This document shows positions 1-10,858 of a stretch of DNA of 64,000 bases, piece after piece. Where the stretch lies: the NCBI GenBank assembly GCA_903911145.1, contig CAIWCD010000014.1, forward strand, positions 62,001 to 126,000, written 5' to 3'. The position numbers and the translations under genes were made by a program. This DNA is from an uncultured delta proteobacterium. Its GTDB lineage: Bacteria; Myxococcota; Myxococcia; Myxococcales; 40CM-4-68-19. Numbering within the stretch: the stretch's first letter is position 1; every line of letters starts with the position of its first letter. The notes under the pieces were generated by a model. That model was not told where the DNA came from, made no database searches, and saw only the letters and a program-made list of their open reading frames with translations.

Positions 1-113
1 GCGGACGATGAACCAACGGTTCGTTGCGCGCCACCGCGATCTGCGCGAGCAACCCAGCGCCGCGCACGTCGTTGCACCGCCTCTCCCGCGCGTGCTAGAC
101 CGCGCCCTCCCGA

Positions 114-1919
<1,806 letters not shown>

Positions 1920-1927
1920 AGGGGCGC

Positions 1928-3100
1928 GTGGCGAATTCGGAGGAAGCGAAGCAGATCGCCGAGGAGCGCCACGAGGCCGCGTTGGTTGCCGCTTCCGACG
2001 AGGGGGCTGCTGCCTACTATCGGGTCGCGGGAATCTGGCGACTATTCCTCGCTCCCACGTTTGCCGGCATTCTCAGCGTGGTCGCCAAGCAGCGGTTGCA
2101 CCACCAGGACTATCTGCTCGGTTCACTCGCGGCCTTCGCATCTCTCTTTGTTCTCTCGATGGTCGCAAGCCCGACGCACTGGGGCTTTGTCTGGCGCATC
2201 CGGAGCGAGGCGAAAGGATTGGGACGGACGGCGCGATCCCTGCTGAAGAAGAATCGCGCGCGCATCGGAGAGCCGGCCGCGCTCGAAGTGGAAGCGGCGA
2301 TCCGGGAGCTCGACGCCGCGCTCGGGAAGAAGAAGCTGGTCGCGGTGCAGGACGCGCGGGTGTCGCTTGATGAGACGCTCGAGAAGCATCTCGCTTTTGC
2401 GCGCAAGAGCGCTGCGCGCGAATACACCGAGAGCATCGGTGGAATGATTCTGCTCGCACTGGTGCTGCGCGCGTTCGTCTTCGAGCCGTTTCATATTCCC
2501 TCCGGCTCGATGATTCCGACGCTGCTCGTCGGGGATTTCATCTTTGTGAACAAGATGGTCTATGGCCTGCGCATTCCCTTCTCCGATCCTGCGAAGGTTC
2601 ATAAGCTCGGCGAGAAGCCTCCGGAGCGCGGCGACGTCGTTGTCTTCATCGTTCCCAAGCGACCCGACGTTGATTACGTCAAGCGGGTCATCGGAATTCC
2701 CGGCGATCGCATTGAAGTCCAGGACAACCAGGTCTGGGTCAATGGCCAACTGCAGACGCGGACCGACCTCGGCGATTACACCTATAGCGAGCACTCCGAA
2801 TATACCGACACCGATCTCGACGTGACGGCGAACGAGTACAGCGAAGACTTGATGGGCGTGAAGCATCTGATCATCACCCGCAAGGAGCCGATGTACAGCC
2901 GCAATGGCTCATTCGTCGTCGAGCCGGGCCGCTTCTTCGTGATGGGTGATAATCGCGATAACTCGATGGACAGCCGCGTTGATGGCGGGCCGGGGCAGAT
3001 CCCGTTCAGCTACATCAAGGGGCGCGCGAGCATCATCTGGATCTCGTTCGGTGGTGAATACGGGATCCGCTTTAATCGAATGTTCAACAGCGTTCATTAA
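1928..3100 (+). CDS. lepB: Signal peptidase I with N-terminal membrane extension
   Basis: Cleaves signal peptides from exported proteins at the outer face of the inner membrane. The Ser-Lys dyad is visible: S194 in PSGSMIPTL and K252 in VDYVKRVIGIPGD; box E is present as FFVMGDNRDNSMDSR. At 390 residues it is longer than usual. The first 170 residues hold two hydrophobic segments (about 32-80) and a charged helical stretch before the canonical membrane helix that leads into the catalytic domain. The start is a GTG at 1928, eight bases after lepA stops. There is a large insertion between the catalytic Lys and box E (about 265-325), as in other long bacterial SPases. The assignment is firm; the role of the N-terminal extension is unknown. 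Confidence 0.95.
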   Translation: MANSEEAKQIAEERHEAALVAASDEGAAAYYRVAGIWRLFLAPTFAGILSVVAKQRLHHQDYLLGSLAAFASLFVLSMVASPTHWGFVWRIRSEAKGLGRTARSLLKKNRARIGEPAALEVEAAIRELDAALGKKKLVAVQDARVSLDETLEKHLAFARKSAAREYTESIGGMILLALVLRAFVFEPFHIPSGSMIPTLLVGDFIFVNKMVYGLRIPFSDPAKVHKLGEKPPERGDVVVFIVPKRPDVDYVKRVIGIPGDRIEVQDNQVWVNGQLQTRTDLGDYTYSEHSEYTDTDLDVTANEYSEDLMGVKHLIITRKEPMYSRNGSFVVEPGRFFVMGDNRDNSMDSRVDGGPGQIPFSYIKGRASIIWISFGGEYGIRFNRMFNSVH

Positions 3101-3127
3101 CCAGACTTGAATCCCGGAGAGTTCTCG

Positions 3128-3559
3128 ATGCGGCGATCGCGCGAGCGTGGATTGACCTTTGTCACCGTCTTGATGCTGCTCGCTGTCGCGGCGGGGATCT
3201 ATTGGATCGCCGTGTTCGGGCAGATCTATTGGGACAATCGGGAGGTGAAGGCACTGCTGATGCAGGCGGCGAATTCGGCCTACCAGCAGAAGGACGATAA
3301 GTTTGTGCGCCTGTATCTGGTGCGTTCTCTCGACGATAAGTTCGGATATGACGTCGATGACGGCAGCGGGCATACCGCACGCCGCAATCGGCTGGAATAT
3401 GAGCCCGACGATCTCAAGCTTGAGCGCGTCCAGACGCCGCCCTTGATTCGCATCGATCTGCGCTATACGCGGACGTTCACACTGCCAATCTTCGGCGGGC
3501 TCCGCGTGGTCTCATTCAACGACCACGCCGAGCAGGATCTCTCTGTCGTGAAGTGGTGA
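3128..3559 (+). CDS. Small membrane-anchored protein, DUF4845-like
   Basis: A 143-residue protein with a basic N-terminus, one membrane helix (about residues 8-29) and a charged extracytoplasmic domain. I chose the ATG at 3128 over an in-frame TTG at 3107, because GGAGAG at 3116-3121 lies six bases ahead of it. In many proteobacteria lepA-lepB is followed by a DUF4845 protein of this size and layout (RGLTF motif plus one helix, then a short periplasmic domain), and position and topology fit that family. The family name is inferred from synteny and shape; the function is unknown. The last gene of the lepA operon; a minus-strand gene ends 24 bases further on. Confidence 0.75.
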   Translation: MRRSRERGLTFVTVLMLLAVAAGIYWIAVFGQIYWDNREVKALLMQAANSAYQQKDDKFVRLYLVRSLDDKFGYDVDDGSGHTARRNRLEYEPDDLKLERVQTPPLIRIDLRYTRTFTLPIFGGLRVVSFNDHAEQDLSVVKW

Positions 3560-3583
3560 GCGCACGCTCCTGGGTGATCTTCT

Positions 3584-5833
3584 TCAGGCGATGCGGAAGT
3601 GGGTTGCGACGCGCAACAGGATGAGCGCGCCGTCGCGCAGATGAACGAGCAGACCGAGATCTGGCAACAGGGCTGCGGAGTCGACGTCGGCCATCGCGGG
3701 CCGGGCGAGCGTGCGGCCGCTCTCGACATCGACGAACTCCGCGGCGTCGGCGCAGAGAAGAATCGTGGTGTCGCGCTGGATGGGCGCCAACGGAGGAGAA
3801 AGCGTGGGAGTGAGCGCGGGCCGCGCCCAGAGCGGGTTTCCGCGCGCATCAAAGAGCGTCGCGCTCGCCCCGGGACCCACCGCGAGCAGAGCGCTGCCGG
3901 CGGAACGTTCGATGGAATGAATGCGGCTGTTCGCGCTCCACGGCAACTCACGCGTGAACGCGGGCGCGCCATCTTCGAGTCGAAACGCGATGAGTGAACG
4001 GTCGGTGAGCGTCGCGCAGAGTTCATCCGTGAGCGCCAGTTCGCGCGCTGCTCCTCGATCGGTCTGCGGTGCGATCGGCCGCTCCCAGAGCGACTCTCCG
4101 GTGGTGACCGCGAGCGCGACCAGGCGAGTTGCGCCGCGCAGATCTGTCGCGCAGAGGATCAGTCGCGCACCGCGGATCTGCATGGCGGTGCTGCTCACGC
4201 CGACGCGCCGGCGCCACAACTCGGCTCCATCGGAGGCGTCGATGCCGACGAGCTGGCCGCTGGGAAGCCGCGCGACGATGACGCCGTCGCCTTCGCAGAC
4301 GAAGAGGGGCTCCTCGGGCAGTCGGGTCCGGAACGCGAGCGTGCCGTCGTCGCGGACGAGCGCGAGTCCTTTCGCACTGAGCGTCACGACGCAGCCGCGT
4401 GCAACGCGAAAGCAGCGCTCGCCCGCGCGGGAAATGACGCGGCGAAAGATCTGCTCGCCGGACTCGGGTCGAAGGTGGACGAGCGCGCCCTCGTGGAGCG
4501 CGAAGAGCCCGCCGTCGTTGGCGCGGCAGAACGCATCCGGCCGCGCGAAGGGACCGTCGAGTTGCCAGAGCCGCGCTGAGGTCGACAGCTCGATGGCGAC
4601 AAGGCCGGTGGCCGCTTCGAGGATGGCAACCTGCGCGCCAGCGAAGAGATGAATCGCGCGCTCGCCGAGAGGGCCGACCGGGATCTCGAACGCGACGCGA
4701 TGGACGAGGCGCCGCAGCCGCGCTGGGAGCGGTCGAGCGGACTCGGACGCGGTCGAGAGGATAGGCGGAAGAGCGGCCTGCGGCGCGCGCTGCAGCTGTC
4801 CGGTCGAGAGATCGCGGCAGTGCTTGAGCAGCGCGGTCGCGGTCGCCGCAAGCTCCTCGAGCGGCTCGTCGACAGAGGGAGTTGTGGCGCCACGAACTCT
4901 TGTCCGTGCGCGCTTGGCAAATGCAACCGCGGCTCTGGCGCAGGCCTCGGCGAAGACGAGCGGCGGCGCGTGCATCGCCTCGCGCAGGCTTGCGCTTCGC
5001 AGCTCGTCGCGCGTGAGGTCGAAGCGCAGTTCGTGCACGCCGAAGTGGAGCAGATGCAGCGGCTCTCCCGATTCGAACGTCGCGATCAACGCTTGAGCGC
5101 CGCGCAGCAGTTCGCGCAGAGCAAGCCAGGGTGGTGCGGTGAGCGTGAGCGCGGGCAAGCGCGCACGCGTCGAGGTTCGCGGTGGATGCGAGAACCGGAG
5201 CGTGAGTTCTCCAGGGCCCAGCAACGCCGCGAGCGGAGCCTCCGGAATCGCCGCCCGCGCGGCCAGTCGTGCTGCAGATTCAGGCGGGACGCTCACGTCG
5301 ACGCGCACGGCAGCTGCCCCGCTGCGCGAGACAAATCCCTTCCGCGCCGTGTGCGGTGCAGGCCACGGCGGCGCGGGCAGCGTTGCAGCTCGGGAGAGCG
5401 TGCCGAGATCGCGTGTGAGACGACGCACGCTCGGCGCGCCGCGCAGCGCGCTGTTGGTCTCAAGCAGATCTCCGACAACGCGCGAGGCCGCGCCCAGCAA
5501 GCTCGCGCGCAATCGCGCGGCGTCGACGAGGAGCCGATTGGCGAGCAGTCGCGCGGGCGCCCGCATCGACAGGAGCGAGAGAAGCACGTCGTCGCCGCGC
5601 GCCTGCAGAACGAGATAGGTCGGCCCGATTCCGATGCAGGCCTGCGCTGCGGGTGCTCCTTGCGCGAGGCGCAACACCGCCTGCAGGAGCGCGCCGAGGC
5701 TTGCAAAGAGCGGCGTCTCTCCGACAGTCGCGCAGACGTCGACGCCATCGAACTCGATGCCGAGCACGTCGAGGATCTGCGCGCCATCGAAGGTGCGCAG
5801 GCCGTCGCTGTCGAGCCCTGTGAGCGCACTCAC
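3584..5833 (-). CDS. PQQ-like beta-propeller repeat protein
   Basis: About 750 residues. The C-terminal half carries repeated PQQ/WD40-like blades with the typical Trp-containing signatures (ASDGAELWRRRVG, TTGESLWERPI, ARGNPLWARP, GRTLARPAM), so it should fold as a beta-propeller. The N-terminal half is Ala/Arg-rich with no family I recognise. It ends in FRIA at 3584. The frame stays open far upstream, but that part is antisense to the tldD-like gene, so the true start must lie right of its 5' end. GTG codons at 5833 (used here) and 5881 are the candidates; neither has a good ribosome site. No signal peptide is obvious, so a cytosolic or scaffold role is possible. Divergent from the tldD-like gene. 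Confidence 0.75.
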   Translation of the reverse strand: MSALTGLDSDGLRTFDGAQILDVLGIEFDGVDVCATVGETPLFASLGALLQAVLRLAQGAPAAQACIGIGPTYLVLQARGDDVLLSLLSMRAPARLLANRLLVDAARLRASLLGAASRVVGDLLETNSALRGAPSVRRLTRDLGTLSRAATLPAPPWPAPHTARKGFVSRSGAAAVRVDVSVPPESAARLAARAAIPEAPLAALLGPGELTLRFSHPPRTSTRARLPALTLTAPPWLALRELLRGAQALIATFESGEPLHLLHFGVHELRFDLTRDELRSASLREAMHAPPLVFAEACARAAVAFAKRARTRVRGATTPSVDEPLEELAATATALLKHCRDLSTGQLQRAPQAALPPILSTASESARPLPARLRRLVHRVAFEIPVGPLGERAIHLFAGAQVAILEAATGLVAIELSTSARLWQLDGPFARPDAFCRANDGGLFALHEGALVHLRPESGEQIFRRVISRAGERCFRVARGCVVTLSAKGLALVRDDGTLAFRTRLPEEPLFVCEGDGVIVARLPSGQLVGIDASDGAELWRRRVGVSSTAMQIRGARLILCATDLRGATRLVALAVTTGESLWERPIAPQTDRGAARELALTDELCATLTDRSLIAFRLEDGAPAFTRELPWSANSRIHSIERSAGSALLAVGPGASATLFDARGNPLWARPALTPTLSPPLAPIQRDTTILLCADAAEFVDVESGRTLARPAMADVDSAALLPDLGLLVHLRDGALILLRVATHFRIA

Positions 5834-5950
5834 GTAGCTCGGGTTGTGTCGCCAGGAGCGGCCGGGGCGCAGAGTGAACACGGCGCAGACATTAACAGGG
5901 CGTTCGAGGTTGACGTCTCGCCGATCGCGCGCGTCGGTTACAGTCGCTCC

Positions 5951-7666
5951 ATGCTTCCACTGCTGATCGCGCTCCTCGCCGCAGGCACGACTCCCTCCGC
6001 TTCCTCCTCGCCGCCCGCGGCGTGGAAAGCCGATCCCGCCGATTCGCGGCAACGCATGCTGGGCGCGCTCGCGGATGAACTCGAGCGATCGCTGCGCGAA
6101 CTGAAATTGCGCGACCACGAGAGCCCCTATTTCGTTTCGGGCGCAGTGCGTGGGGTCGAGACCGAAGAGATTGCGTCGAAATATGGGGCCATCTTCGTCG
6201 ATGCCCTCAAGCGGGAGCGGCATCTTCAGGTCGACGTGCGCGTCGGCAGCTATGAACTCGACAACACGGGGAATGCGGAGATGTTCGATTTCGACGGCGC
6301 TGAATCGGGATATGCGCCCGGGCGCGAGGCGCCGATCGACGAAGGCACGCAGGCCTTGCGCACTGCGGCCTGGCTGCTCGCGGACGAGAGCTACAAGCAC
6401 GCGCTCTCGGCCTATTTGAAGAAGAAGGGAAAGGAGATCTATCGTCCCGATGATCCGGAGCGGCCGGCGAGCCTGTCGCGCGAGCCTGCGTCGGTGAAGA
6501 TCGCGCCGCCGCAGAGTGCCCCGTTCGATCGCGTGCTCTGGAAGACGGAACTGGGGCGGGAGAGCGCGCGCCTTTCGGCGATTCCCGAACTGTTTGATGC
6601 GCAGCTGCGCGCGTCGGTGGATCGGACCGAACGGCTGATCGCGAATACGGAAGGAACGCGGATTGTCTCGGTGCAGGCCATCTATGCGCTGCACGCACAG
6701 GCGTGGGCACGCGCGCCGGATGGAATGCTCCTCGAGGATAGTCGCGATTGGTATGGCTTCAGCGAGGAGCAGCTGCCGCGCGGCGCGAAGCTCGCTGCCG
6801 AATTGGATATCCTTGCCGGTGAATTGATCTCGCTGCGCAAGGCGCCGGTGCTCGATCCGTATACCGGTCCTGCGCTGCTCGCGCCCGAGGCCGCTGGGGT
6901 TCTCTTTCATGAGGCGGTCGGTCACCGGCTCGAGGGAGAGCGGCAGAACGACGACCACGATGGCCATACCTTTAAAGGCCAGGTCGGTAAGCTGATCCTT
7001 CCTCCGTTTATTACCGTGATCGACGATGCGACGAGAGGGAGCGTCGGGACGACCTCATTAAACGGATACTTCGATTTCGACGATCAAGGCGTGCCGGCGC
7101 AGAGGACCGTGCTCGTCAAGAGCGGCGTTCTGCAGAACTTCCTGATGTCGCGCGCACCCGTGCAGGGCTTCACGCGGAGCAATGGCCACGGCCGTTCGGC
7201 CGCGGGGCGAGATCCGGTCGCGCGGATGTCGAACCTGATTGTCGAGTCGTCGAAGGTGCTCACCCGCGCTGAACTCAAGGCGGCGCTGATCGCAGAGGCG
7301 AAGCGGCAAGGCAAGCCATATGGACTGCTGATTCGCGATGTGTCGGGAGGGAATACCGATACCAGCGGATATGGATATCAAGCATTCAAGGGTCAGCCTC
7401 GGCTCGTCTATCGGGTCGATGCTGCAACGGGTGCGGAAGAGTTGGTTCGTGGCGTCGAGGTCGTTGGCACTCCGCTCTCGAGCATCAATAAGATCGCCGC
7501 GACAGGAGATGATACCCAGGTATTCGACGGCTATTGCGGCGCCGAGAGCGGATATGTGCCGGTGAGCACTGTCGCGCCGACGATTCTCATCAATGAAATC
7601 GAATTGCAGCGCACGCGAAAGGATACCGGGAGGCCGCCGGTGCTTCGGTCGCCGCTGCTGAAGTAG
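5951..7666 (+). CDS. TldD/PmbA-family metalloprotease with signal peptide
   Basis: 571 residues. The TldD-type zinc motif HEAVGH is at residues 320-325, within GVLFHEAVGHRLEGE, with downstream family features IDDATRGSVGT, MSRAPVQGF and the C-terminal glycine-rich NKIAATGDD. TldD/PmbA proteins are usually cytosolic heterodimeric peptidases of about 450-480 residues that process modified peptides. This one is longer and starts with a hydrophobic stretch (MLPLLIALLAAG) followed by a Ser/Pro/Ala-rich linker, which looks like a Sec signal peptide or anchor, so it may act outside the cytosol. No PmbA partner is adjacent. The ATG at 5951 was chosen because it gives the signal peptide; a much longer open frame upstream is a shadow of the divergent gene. 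Confidence 0.9.
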   Translation: MLPLLIALLAAGTTPSASSSPPAAWKADPADSRQRMLGALADELERSLRELKLRDHESPYFVSGAVRGVETEEIASKYGAIFVDALKRERHLQVDVRVGSYELDNTGNAEMFDFDGAESGYAPGREAPIDEGTQALRTAAWLLADESYKHALSAYLKKKGKEIYRPDDPERPASLSREPASVKIAPPQSAPFDRVLWKTELGRESARLSAIPELFDAQLRASVDRTERLIANTEGTRIVSVQAIYALHAQAWARAPDGMLLEDSRDWYGFSEEQLPRGAKLAAELDILAGELISLRKAPVLDPYTGPALLAPEAAGVLFHEAVGHRLEGERQNDDHDGHTFKGQVGKLILPPFITVIDDATRGSVGTTSLNGYFDFDDQGVPAQRTVLVKSGVLQNFLMSRAPVQGFTRSNGHGRSAAGRDPVARMSNLIVESSKVLTRAELKAALIAEAKRQGKPYGLLIRDVSGGNTDTSGYGYQAFKGQPRLVYRVDAATGAEELVRGVEVVGTPLSSINKIAATGDDTQVFDGYCGAESGYVPVSTVAPTILINEIELQRTRKDTGRPPVLRSPLLK

Positions 7667-7814
7667 CGGGGGGCGCAGGGCGCGCGCCTCCTCGTTGCCT
7701 TGGCTCCACCCGGGATTCGGACGCAGTTGTCGGATTTTCCCTCGGTCAACTGGCGCGTTTGCCTTCTGCGCGACAGTGCCTATCCTCACGACTCACTTTG
7801 CGAGGGGAATCCCA

Positions 7815-8834
7815 ATGCGGCAGATCTGGATCACGCGACCCGGCGGTCCTGAAGTTCTCGAGATTCGTGAAGCGGCTGATCCGTCGCCCGCCGCAGGCGA
7901 GGTGCGCATCCGCGTGCGCGCGATTGGAATCAATTTCGCGGATACCATGGCCCGCCTCGGCCTATATCCCGATGCGCCGCCGCTGCCGTTTGTTCCCGGA
8001 TATGAAGTATCGGGCTTGATCGATGCGGTTGGCTCTGGCGTTGATCCGGCGCGCATCGGCGAACGCGTCGTCGCGCTCACTCGATTCAATGGATATGCCG
8101 ATACCGTCTGCACGCTGGCCTCAGGCGCGCTGCCTCTCGCCGCGAATATCTCGTTTGCGGCTGGCGCCTCGATCCCCGTCGTCTGGCTGACCGCGTGGCA
8201 TATGCTCGTTCATCTCGGCAATCTGCAGAAGGGCCAGCGCGTGCTCGTTCACGCAGCGGCCGGCGGCGTCGGGACGGCGGCGCTGCAGATTGCAAAGCAT
8301 ATCGGCGCAGAGGTGCTCGGCACGGCTTCGCCGGGAAAGCACGCGCGCCTGCGCGAAATGGGAATCGCCCACGCCATCGATTATCGCAGCCAGGATTTCG
8401 AAGCGGAGGTGATGCGGATCACCGAGGGGAAGGGCGTGCACATCGCCCTCGACGCGGTCGGCGGCGCGTCGTTCAAGAAGAGCTACCGCACGCTCGCGCC
8501 GACGGGAAAGCTGATGATGTTCGGCGCCAGCGCAGTCAGCACGGGACTTGGTCGCAATCTCTTCGCTGCCGTCGGGACGATGATTGGGATGCCAATCTTC
8601 TTCCCGGTTGGATTGATGAATACCAACCGGGGCGTGATGGGCGTGAATATGGGCAAGCTCTGGGGCGAGGTCGAGCTCCTGACCGGATATCTGCGCGATA
8701 TCCTCAAGCTCGTCGAGGCCGGGACCTTCCAGCCGATTGTCGATCTCGAGGTGCCCTTCGAGCAGGTGGGCAAGGCGCACGAGCGGCTCGCGGCGCGCGA
8801 GAACTTCGGCAAGGTCGTGCTGGTCGTAGGCTGA
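7815..8834 (+). CDS. Quinone oxidoreductase-like MDR dehydrogenase
   Basis: A 339-residue medium-chain dehydrogenase/reductase of the zinc-independent quinone oxidoreductase type. The GroES-like N-domain carries PFVPGYEVSGLIDAVGSGV, and the Rossmann NADPH site is VLVHAAAGGVGTAALQIAKH. The catalytic zinc cysteines of alcohol dehydrogenases are missing, as expected for this branch. It probably reduces quinones or enones with NADPH in the cytosol. The ATG at 7815 follows GAGGGGAA by about five bases. Monocistronic: 148 bases separate it from the tldD-like gene, and it converges on the next glycosyltransferase gene with a 27-base gap. Confidence 0.92.
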   Translation: MRQIWITRPGGPEVLEIREAADPSPAAGEVRIRVRAIGINFADTMARLGLYPDAPPLPFVPGYEVSGLIDAVGSGVDPARIGERVVALTRFNGYADTVCTLASGALPLAANISFAAGASIPVVWLTAWHMLVHLGNLQKGQRVLVHAAAGGVGTAALQIAKHIGAEVLGTASPGKHARLREMGIAHAIDYRSQDFEAEVMRITEGKGVHIALDAVGGASFKKSYRTLAPTGKLMMFGASAVSTGLGRNLFAAVGTMIGMPIFFPVGLMNTNRGVMGVNMGKLWGEVELLTGYLRDILKLVEAGTFQPIVDLEVPFEQVGKAHERLAARENFGKVVLVVG

Positions 8835-8861
8835 ACGCGCGCGTGGGCGTTCGTGGATTTC

Positions 8862-10778
8862 TCAGGGCGAGGAGCGACTCGTTCGCGGAGGACTTCCGGG
8901 CGCCATCTGTTCGTCGGCCAGCGAGAGATTTGGCGAGTAGAGCGGGTCGTTTGCGAGGCGCGGCCAGCGCAGGAGCATTGTCTGCATCTCCCGCGCGAAC
9001 CGCTCGGCTTTCTCAACGGAGAGATCGGCGCCGCGGCTCCACGACTCGTGATGGATAAGCTCTGCGGTGGGCACGTAGAGGTTGCGCAGGCCACGCCGCG
9101 ATAGCCGCAAGCAGAGATCGACGTCGTTGAACGCGACAGGAAGTTCACGCTCATCAAATCCTCCCGCGTCGAGGAACAGCTCGCGGCGGAGCACCATGCA
9201 GGCGGCGGTGACGACGGAGCTTCCACGCAGTACCTGGGCCCAGCCGTGCGGACCGAAGTCGTCGCGTGCGCGGCCGCGCAAGAGGTGGCCGGCAAGGCCG
9301 AGCACGCCGGTCGCTACGCCCGCATGTTGCACGCGGCCGTCGGGATAAAGCAGCCGCGCACCGACCGCGCCGATCTCCGGGCGCAGCGCGTGGCCGGCCA
9401 TCTCCGAGAGCCACGACGGGTCGAGGATCTCGAGATCGTCATTGAGCAGTGCCAGCAGCAATCCGCTCGCTTCTCTCGCAGCGCGGTTGTTGAGCGCCGA
9501 GAAATTGAACGGGCGATCGTCGCGCAGCACGCGCGCGCTGACGCCGGGATTCACTGCGCGCGCACGTGCTGGCAGCTCGTCAAGGAAGCGAAGCGTCTCT
9601 TGATCCCGGCTGCCGTTGTCGATGACGATCAACTCGAGCGGGCGCCAATCGGTGCGCGTGAGAAGTCCGTCGATGCAGCGGCGCAGCACCGCGACCCCGT
9701 CGCGCGTTGGAACCAGCACGCTGATGAGCGGCCGCTCTGTGGCAAGAGCGATCTGGATACGGCGGGTGTGTGGCACGGGTCCTGGCGCGACGCTGGCTCC
9801 CGGGAGTGCCGCGGAAAAGTGAGCCTGCAGCGCGCGAATCCGAGCCTCGTCGCCCCCCGTTTCTTCGAGCGCGTAGCTCTGGTCGCCCAGATGGGCCAGC
9901 ACGTGCGGGATGCGGCGCGCGCTCTCTCTTCCGGCAGCGCGCAGCAGCAGATCGAACTTCTCCGCCGGCGCGAATGCCGCCCGCAGTCCGAGCTCGCGGG
10001 CGCGCTGCGTGCGGACCAGCGCAAACGGGCTGAGATAGTCGACTGACCAGAGCAGCTCGGGGTCGAACTCGCCCTTGAAGAAGGGATCGCAGCGGGCGCC
10101 GTCCGCGGACTTCCGGTCGTGATCGGCGTAGAGAACGTCGATCATCGGGTTGGCCGCGATCTCCTCGGCGCAGATGAGGAGCGTCTCGTCGCGCAGCTCG
10201 GTGCCGTCCTCGAGAAGGCAGAGATGGCTCCCGCGCGCGGCGTCGATCGCTGCGCTCCATGCGCTCGGCCGATCGGGGAAGCGACCAAGCGCGCGCATGC
10301 GTGGGTCGGCCGCCGCGGCCTTGGCGACAAGGTCATCCAGTCCGGCCGGCGCGTCCGCTCGACAGGAAAGTAAGAGCTCCCAGCGGGGATGGATCTGCAC
10401 TTGCGCCGCGGCCAGTGCGGCCCGAAGCGATTCCTCCGAGCCGAGCGGCTCACGGATCAACGAGATCACCTCCGCATTGCGAAGAGCCCCCGCGCGTGCG
10501 GCGAGCCCCGTGCGCGCGGCTGCATCGAGCCGGTCGTGCCGCTCAATCCAGGCGGGATAGGAGAGCGCTTCGCCGAGGTTCTTGCCGCGAGAAAGCCAGA
10601 CGGCAAGCCCGCGCGTGCCTCCGAGGCGGAGTGCTCGTGCGGCGCGGGAGAGGGCGCGCAGGAGCTGCGAAGGCTCGCGCAAGAGGCGGAGCGGTCCGCG
10701 AGTGGCGTCGTTCGCGGTCACGCCGCGCGGCTGTAGCGCAATGCGGTTATTGGCGCAATCGAGGCCTTCCCTATGCAT
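8862..10778 (-). CDS. Tandem GT2 glycosyltransferase, first domain degenerate
   Basis: About 638 residues with two GT-A (GT2) domains. The C-terminal one (about 350-620) is complete: RPLISVLVPTRDGV, IVIDNGSRDQETL, FNFSALNN, the nucleotide-sugar motif LLNDDLEIL, then AFNDVDLCLRL and the family tail ELIHHES. The N-terminal one (about 95-300) has the same skeleton (DVLYADHDRKS, DPELLWSVDYLSPF), but where the intact paralogue at 14212-18054 has FLDHDDEL this one has LLEDGTEL. The N-terminal domain is therefore probably non-catalytic. Related proteins are rhamnosyltransferases of surface polysaccharide synthesis. The ATG at 10778 is assumed; a TTG at 10784 and a GTG at 10721 are alternatives. Cytosolic, with no membrane segment. 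Confidence 0.88.
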   Translation of the reverse strand: MHREGLDCANNRIALQPRGVTANDATRGPLRLLREPSQLLRALSRAARALRLGGTRGLAVWLSRGKNLGEALSYPAWIERHDRLDAAARTGLAARAGALRNAEVISLIREPLGSEESLRAALAAAQVQIHPRWELLLSCRADAPAGLDDLVAKAAAADPRMRALGRFPDRPSAWSAAIDAARGSHLCLLEDGTELRDETLLICAEEIAANPMIDVLYADHDRKSADGARCDPFFKGEFDPELLWSVDYLSPFALVRTQRARELGLRAAFAPAEKFDLLLRAAGRESARRIPHVLAHLGDQSYALEETGGDEARIRALQAHFSAALPGASVAPGPVPHTRRIQIALATERPLISVLVPTRDGVAVLRRCIDGLLTRTDWRPLELIVIDNGSRDQETLRFLDELPARARAVNPGVSARVLRDDRPFNFSALNNRAAREASGLLLALLNDDLEILDPSWLSEMAGHALRPEIGAVGARLLYPDGRVQHAGVATGVLGLAGHLLRGRARDDFGPHGWAQVLRGSSVVTAACMVLRRELFLDAGGFDERELPVAFNDVDLCLRLSRRGLRNLYVPTAELIHHESWSRGADLSVEKAERFAREMQTMLLRWPRLANDPLYSPNLSLADEQMAPGSPPRTSRSSP

Positions 10779-10858
10779 CTCCAACAGGCGAACTCAACGG
10801 GGGCCCCGGCGCGCGGTTGGCGCAACCGGCGCTCCACCCGCGCGCCCTACATTGAGGG

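Noticed and set aside
4649-5950. Upstream extension of the tldD-like gene on the plus strand
   Set aside because: Translation is Arg-rich and antisense to the beta-propeller gene; the signal-peptide start at 5951 is the credible one.
5882-6967. Upstream extension of the beta-propeller gene on the minus strand
   Set aside because: It is antisense to the tldD-like coding sequence and shows no protein-like pattern.
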